The notes below the pieces were generated by a model. That model was not told the DNA's origin. It did not search any database and was given only the letters and a program-made list of their open reading frames with translations. Below, in pieces: positions 61,701 to 64,000 of a DNA stretch of 64,000 nucleotides; the stretch's first letter is position 1, and every line of letters begins with the position of its first letter. The stretch is taken from contig LUCM01006405.1 in the NCBI GenBank assembly GCA_008360955.1, positions 1-64,000 of the forward strand, written 5' to 3'. This DNA is from Fasciolopsis buskii. Its lineage: Eukaryota; Platyhelminthes; Trematoda; Plagiorchiida; Fasciolidae. A program made the translations under genes and the position numbers.

Positions 61701-64000
61701 CCCAACTTTTGCGGAAGATGGTAGGCATATTGGCCTATTTTCCATATCCTCACACCACATGTGCCTTCAAGATCCGCCCTTGTGTTTGCTTCTTCAAGTG
61801 CATTCAGTTTTTATCCTGTTGCATGTTATTATCCCCCTATTTCGCTCTTTCATTTGATCTCATTTATTCCTGTTTTGTAACCAACCAATTTTGGAGCACG
61901 TTGACAAGTGATTCTCGTTGCACTTGCTGGTGGCGCATGTCTCAAAACTGCCTTGACTCAAAACATTTTGCCTTCCTTTCCTCTTTTCTTTTCCTCCGTT
62001 ATGGCTTTTCCCTTGCAAGCTCTAAATAAATCTAACAATGTTCATCATCCAAGTGTCCCCACCTCCGCCATTTGCGTCATCCGTTCACGTGCAAATTTAG
62101 TTGCCCCAAAAAGCATACCTCTCAGCACCCCAGAAATATAAAATTGTGCATCCATTTTCGGGTTCAACAGTTCTCGTTGTTGCTTTTATTGCCCTGGTTA
62201 GCTCACTGCAGGAAAGTTGAAGATGGATAAGAAAAATGACAGTGTCGGCTGGGGTAATGAGCCCAAACAGTTTATTTCACCTCTATTAATGCCCCCACAA
62301 AACAAATTCGTCCAGCCGCAACTTTTCATGGCAGCCGTTTTGGTCTCTACATTAAAACAATGAAATTTAAAGAGACTCCATAAAAATGGGTATTGGAGGC
62401 ACTCGAGTCTAACTTGCAGAAACGGTTTTTTTCGAAAATCCTAACAACCACCATTGTCTCAAAATCTTCCCTATAAGGCATTAGTCTTAACCCAGCACAA
62501 AATGTTGGAGCAAGCGCTGACTTATTACTGCCTACGCCGCTTAAAAGGATAGGCAGTGCGGTTCCGGTTATCTTGTGCACAGACCGATGCGGCATAAAAT
62601 TCGCTGTGCTTACGCTGTCTACTCAGATTTTTGAACCCGCTTTGTCAAACGCCCTGCCCCCAAACGAGTGACCGCCCAGAGCCTTCGCCAAAGCCTTTGG
62701 CTCTGAAATAGGCCTATCCCATGGGGAACCTGGAGTCGCCGAATAGATCCACATCTAACGGCATCAGTTAATAATCCATCCAGTTTTCTACTTAATTTTC
62801 AGCTCAACTCAACTCCAACGTGAAGGACCAGGGGGGTTTGTTAGGTTACTATCCACAGAGTTCCCTGGTATGACTTATGACCTTGACCCACAAATGAACA
62901 CGATAATAAAGAGGATAGCTGAGCCCTTCTGTGAAGGAAGGTATTGGATGTTCCGGGAGCTGCGTTAAACTGTGGCTGACCGTCGCAGGGTCTGAGGCAA
63001 AGCGAGTGCGAACATTTGGAATACAGAACAAAATACGCAAGAAGGCTTTTCTAGACCAGTGTTAGTGCAGTTAGATAATCCTCCATAAAGAAAGTTTTCA
63101 TGGAAGTGGCCACGAAGCTTTGCCCTGTCGAGAAAAACAAAAGGCAGGTCTTGACAGAATAACTTGGCCGAAGGCCGACACTGCGACGAGCACACCCGCT
63201 CAGTCGCCTGCCCGCGTTGCCAGGCAGTAACTGCAAGCTGTTCCATTCTAAACCCAGGCAGTGGCAAACTTCCGCTTTCCCTCGATGATACCTTAGCTCA
63301 GGGATCACCTAGCCCCTGGAACAAAATTGTGCAAAAGAGTTTACCAGATGGAGACGGCCAAAAGATGACGGAAAGTCGATCGGTCCATAAATACAGTCAA
63401 AAATAGAACATCACCAAGCAGTAATGCCTTAGTGCACCAGGTAAAACGGATGTTGGGACAACAAATGGAAGTGGAGGCTAAAGGCATATAAAAGCTGAGC
63501 TTGCAGAATTGGAAATAAGTTGCAACAACTCCAGCAGAAAGCCGCCAATTCAGACTGCGTAGTTCCTAAATGGACCTCGCTAAACACCCAAGTCAAAGGT
63601 GACCCTGTGTCCCCATGGATGCGTTAGATCCCGCCGGTAGAATGAACTACGGGCCTGTGCTGATCGCCCAGCATTATCAACAGCTTCAAAATATTTTAAG
63701 CCATCGACAATGCATACAATTTCCTTGACCCTAGTAGTGACAACATGGAAGTCAGTGTTTTATGCGCGTACGATAGTCCCGCATCACTGAATGTCAAAAA
63801 CCAGCGATCTTTGAACCACAGGAGATACGGCATAAGATAGGGAAAACATTACTTTTGGTATACGACTTAACTTTAGCAGGATTAAACTAGAAATCACCGT
63901 GAGCATACAGGTCTTTCTTAAACGGACCCGGATGGTCATTGTTCAAGAATGGGCTCTATTTCATCATATTCACCAGTTTACTGGCTAGGTACTTGGGCAT
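58761..64000. other. Unassigned repeat-like terminal block
   Basis: Composition stays similar to the LINE up to about 63300, with many short open frames (for example 61697-62029 and 60371-60641 on +, 62347-62595 and 62965-63308 on -). I recognise no RT, integrase, protease, transposase or host domain. Part may be 3' untranslated sequence of the LINE or another old element. No terminal repeats were found by eye. Confidence 0.35.

Overview
The window looks like a gene-poor, repeat-rich stretch of a metazoan nuclear genome. It has about 40 percent G+C by eye, introns of 9 to 10 kb with canonical GT-AG ends, decayed non-LTR retrotransposons, tRNA-derived short repeats and microsatellites. There are no operons, bacterial ribosome binding sites or long intact ORFs. 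The style of the LINE reverse transcriptases resembles retrotransposons I associate with parasitic flatworms (flukes and tapeworms). That assignment is an inference from memory of the families, not a database result.

The one host gene I can support lies on the + strand from at least 16680 to 37930. Four exons join in frame with matching splice phases: 16680-16852, 26459-26651, 35564-36166 and 37617-37930. They encode most of an F5/8 type C (discoidin) domain, a short cysteine-containing linker, and an F-type-lectin-like (FTP, fucolectin/tachylectin-4/pentraxin-1) domain with a long low-complexity insert. The 5' end (signal peptide and first third of the discoidin domain) was not found and may lie upstream of the window. 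The 3' end is either the TAA at 37928 or an unseen further exon.

Layout: 1-16679 is mostly unassigned, with tRNA-like repeat remnants and TA repeats. 16853-26458 is intron A, with an unidentified coding-like relic at 21148-21568 and a 33-bp perfect fold-back at 24970-25066. 26652-35563 is intron B, with a GACA microsatellite and SINE-like repeats. 36167-37616 is intron C. 38930-39860 and 42985-43960 hold two copies of one RTE-like LINE, the first lacking the YADD palm segment and the second truncated. A dispersed repeat related to the intron A fold-back sits at 42699-42808, next to a dead hammerhead-ribozyme-like motif at 42811-42842. 46200-53400 has no assignable gene. An antisense CR1/jockey-like RT fragment lies at 53460-53764. 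A longer sense CR1/jockey-like LINE at 54330-58760 retains endonuclease and RT pieces but has lost the RT fingers. 58760-64000 is unassigned.

The genes do not form a pathway: one extracellular adhesion or lectin-type protein gene is embedded in transposon debris. The most unusual items are the FTP domain insert with loss of the usual fucose-binding signature, the Penelope-like ribozyme remnant and its fold-back relative, and the unidentified relic in intron A.
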